Made by a program: the position numbers and the translations under genes. A stretch of 7,454 bases of DNA from an uncultured Bilophila sp. (GTDB lineage: Bacteria; Desulfobacterota; Desulfovibrionia; Desulfovibrionales; Desulfovibrionaceae), in contig CAJUHZ010000069.1 of the NCBI GenBank assembly GCA_910585945.1, positions 1 to 7,454 on the forward strand, written 5' to 3'. The notes below the pieces were generated by a model. The model saw only the letters and a list, made by a program, of their open reading frames with translations, had not been told where the DNA came from and ran no database searches. This document shows, one piece after another, positions 6,367-7,454 of the stretch. The first letter of the stretch is position 1; each line of letters begins with the position of its first letter.

Positions 6367-7437
6367 ATGTTAACCGATACCTTTCTCAGAAATCTGAAGC
6401 CTGCCGAAAGACCCAAAAAGTACGCCGACGGCGGAGGGCTGTTCATCTATGTATCCACAACCGGAAGCAAGTTGTGGCGCATGGCATACCGTTTCAACAT
6501 GAAGAGCAAACTTCTCAGTTTCGGGGAGTATCCCCTTGTTTCCCTGAAAGAGGCAAGAGAACAGCGCGACGAGGCAAAAAAGCTGCTGGCGCGGGATATT
6601 GACCCCGGTCAGCACAAAAAGGAACTTCGCGCGGCCCGCATCGCCGAGGAGGCCAATACATTCAGCGTGGTCGCTCTTGAATGGTATGAGACGCAGACAA
6701 CGCATAACACTCCCGCCCACCGCCGCAGGCTTATGTTCAACATGGAAAAATACCTGTTCCCTTCCCTTGGCCGAAAGACCATAACGAGCATTGAAGCGCA
6801 AGACCTGCTGGCCATCAGCAAACCTCTTGAGGCAGAATCGACATGGATTTCCCACAGGGTAGTGCAAATCTGCGGAAAAATCTTCCGCTACGCCATAGCC
6901 AGCGGCAAGCTCAAGCACAATATCACAGCCGACCTGCGAGGCGCATTGCGCCCCATCCCCACCAGACATCATGCCGGGCTGACCACGCCTCTGGATGTCG
7001 GCAAGCTGCTCCTCGCTCTGGACAATTTCACAGGATTTTTCCAGACCCAATGTGCCTTGCGCCTGCTTCCTCTTACCTTTGTGCGGGCTACGGAATTACG
7101 ACGTGCGGAATGGAAGGAAATCGACTTCGAGGACAAGCTGTGGCGCATTCCCGCGGAACGGATGAAAATGCGCACTCCTCATTATGTTCCGCTTTCGGAG
7201 CAGGCGCTTGCGATATTCCGTTCCATTCACGGCGTAACGGGCGAAGGGAAATACATTTTTCCGGGCACTCGCGGAAATGGAAACGTCATCAGCCCGTCAA
7301 CCATGCTGAACGCGCTCCGCTTCATGGGATACAGAAAAGACGTGATGTGCATCCACGGCTTCCGCACTATGGCCTCCACACTTCTCAACGAGCTTGGCTA
7401 TGACCGTCCCCCCTTCACGATACCAAGGATAAGTTAG
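6367..7437 (+). CDS. int: P4-type tyrosine integrase, C-terminus removed by the terminal repeat
   Basis: A site-specific recombinase that would integrate and excise an island or conjugative element. The N-terminal arm-binding domain (DUF4102) is plain: MLTDTFLRNLKP, then YADGGGLFIYVS and LLSFGEYPLVSLKEAR. The core-binding domain spans about 95-195, the catalytic domain from about 207. Catalytic residues present are Arg I R240 (FVRATELRRAEW), the beta-hairpin lysine K267 (ERMKMR), and H330-G-F-R333. The downstream LxH box and nucleophilic tyrosine are absent: native sequence stops at about residue 344 (base 7400) and the last dozen residues are read from the 54-bp repeat. Family members are near 400 residues, so some 50-60 are missing and it should be inactive. 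I chose ATG 6367 because ACGGAG (6354-6359) sits 7 nt upstream and it matches the family N-terminus; ATG 6313 in frame adds 18 residues with a poorer site. Confidence 0.93.
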   Translation: MLTDTFLRNLKPAERPKKYADGGGLFIYVSTTGSKLWRMAYRFNMKSKLLSFGEYPLVSLKEAREQRDEAKKLLARDIDPGQHKKELRAARIAEEANTFSVVALEWYETQTTHNTPAHRRRLMFNMEKYLFPSLGRKTITSIEAQDLLAISKPLEAESTWISHRVVQICGKIFRYAIASGKLKHNITADLRGALRPIPTRHHAGLTTPLDVGKLLLALDNFTGFFQTQCALRLLPLTFVRATELRRAEWKEIDFEDKLWRIPAERMKMRTPHYVPLSEQALAIFRSIHGVTGEGKYIFPGTRGNGNVISPSTMLNALRFMGYRKDVMCIHGFRTMASTLLNELGYDRPPFTIPRIS

Positions 7438-7454
7438 TGATCCCTGTCAGGTTT
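7401..7454 (+). repeat. 54-bp terminal inverted repeat, right copy; probable insertion-sequence tip
   Basis: Exact inverted copy of bases 1-54, beginning TGACCGTCCCCCC and running to the window end. Its first base coincides with the point where the integrase leaves its family consensus, directly after NELGY. This supports insertion of a foreign tip into the integrase gene rather than an internal feature of it. The flanking bases at the two copies (GGCTA before this one, CTCAG after the left one) show no target duplication, so they do not look like the two sides of a single simple insertion. Confidence 0.93.

Noticed and set aside
1..7454. Circular replicon carrying a single insertion sequence with long terminal repeats
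   Set aside because: The bases flanking the two repeat copies show no target-site duplication and the two interrupted genes are unrelated, so a single simple insertion is not supported, although not formally excluded.

Overview
The window looks like a piece of accessory (mobile) DNA from a Gram-negative bacterium. The genes are GC-rich with G/C-biased third codon positions. The integrase and methylase-helicase resemble those of integrative/conjugative elements and genomic islands of Proteobacteria. A Desulfovibrio-type host is a guess from general resemblance only. All intact genes lie on the + strand.

Layout. (1) Bases 1-54 and 7401-7454 are perfect inverted copies of one 54-bp sequence. 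At both inner borders a gene is cut or altered exactly where the repeat stops, and the repeat reads TG...CA in the manner of many insertion-sequence ends. The simplest reading is that the same insertion-sequence tip lies at each end. (2) 37-807: an exported thioredoxin-fold (DsbA-like) protein with a CPYC site, whose start codon and first six codons come from the repeat. (3) 808-898: a sigma70-like promoter overlapped by a strong dyad, then 899-1072: a 57-residue AbrB/MazE-fold DNA-binding protein with no toxin partner. (4) 1121-6157: a 1678-residue fused adenine-N6 methyltransferase-like/SF2 helicase of the large type found on conjugative elements and, more distantly, as DarB of phage P1. Inside it, 1548-1868 holds a 106-codon ORF in another frame with its own ribosome binding site and the better codon bias. 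(5) Near 6122 the helicase leaves the family consensus and DNA becomes AT-rich. A 209-bp spacer with short repeats follows, then (6) 6367-7437: a P4-type tyrosine integrase cut off by the right-hand repeat before its catalytic tyrosine.

The AbrB-like protein probably controls its own promoter and the methylase-helicase 48 bp downstream. The integrase belongs to the DNA-mobility machinery of an element that may have joined, or inserted into, the one carrying the helicase. The window therefore reads as a remnant of nested mobile elements. The most unusual points are the inverted ends, the two-frame region at 1548-1868 and the helicase/integrase junction.
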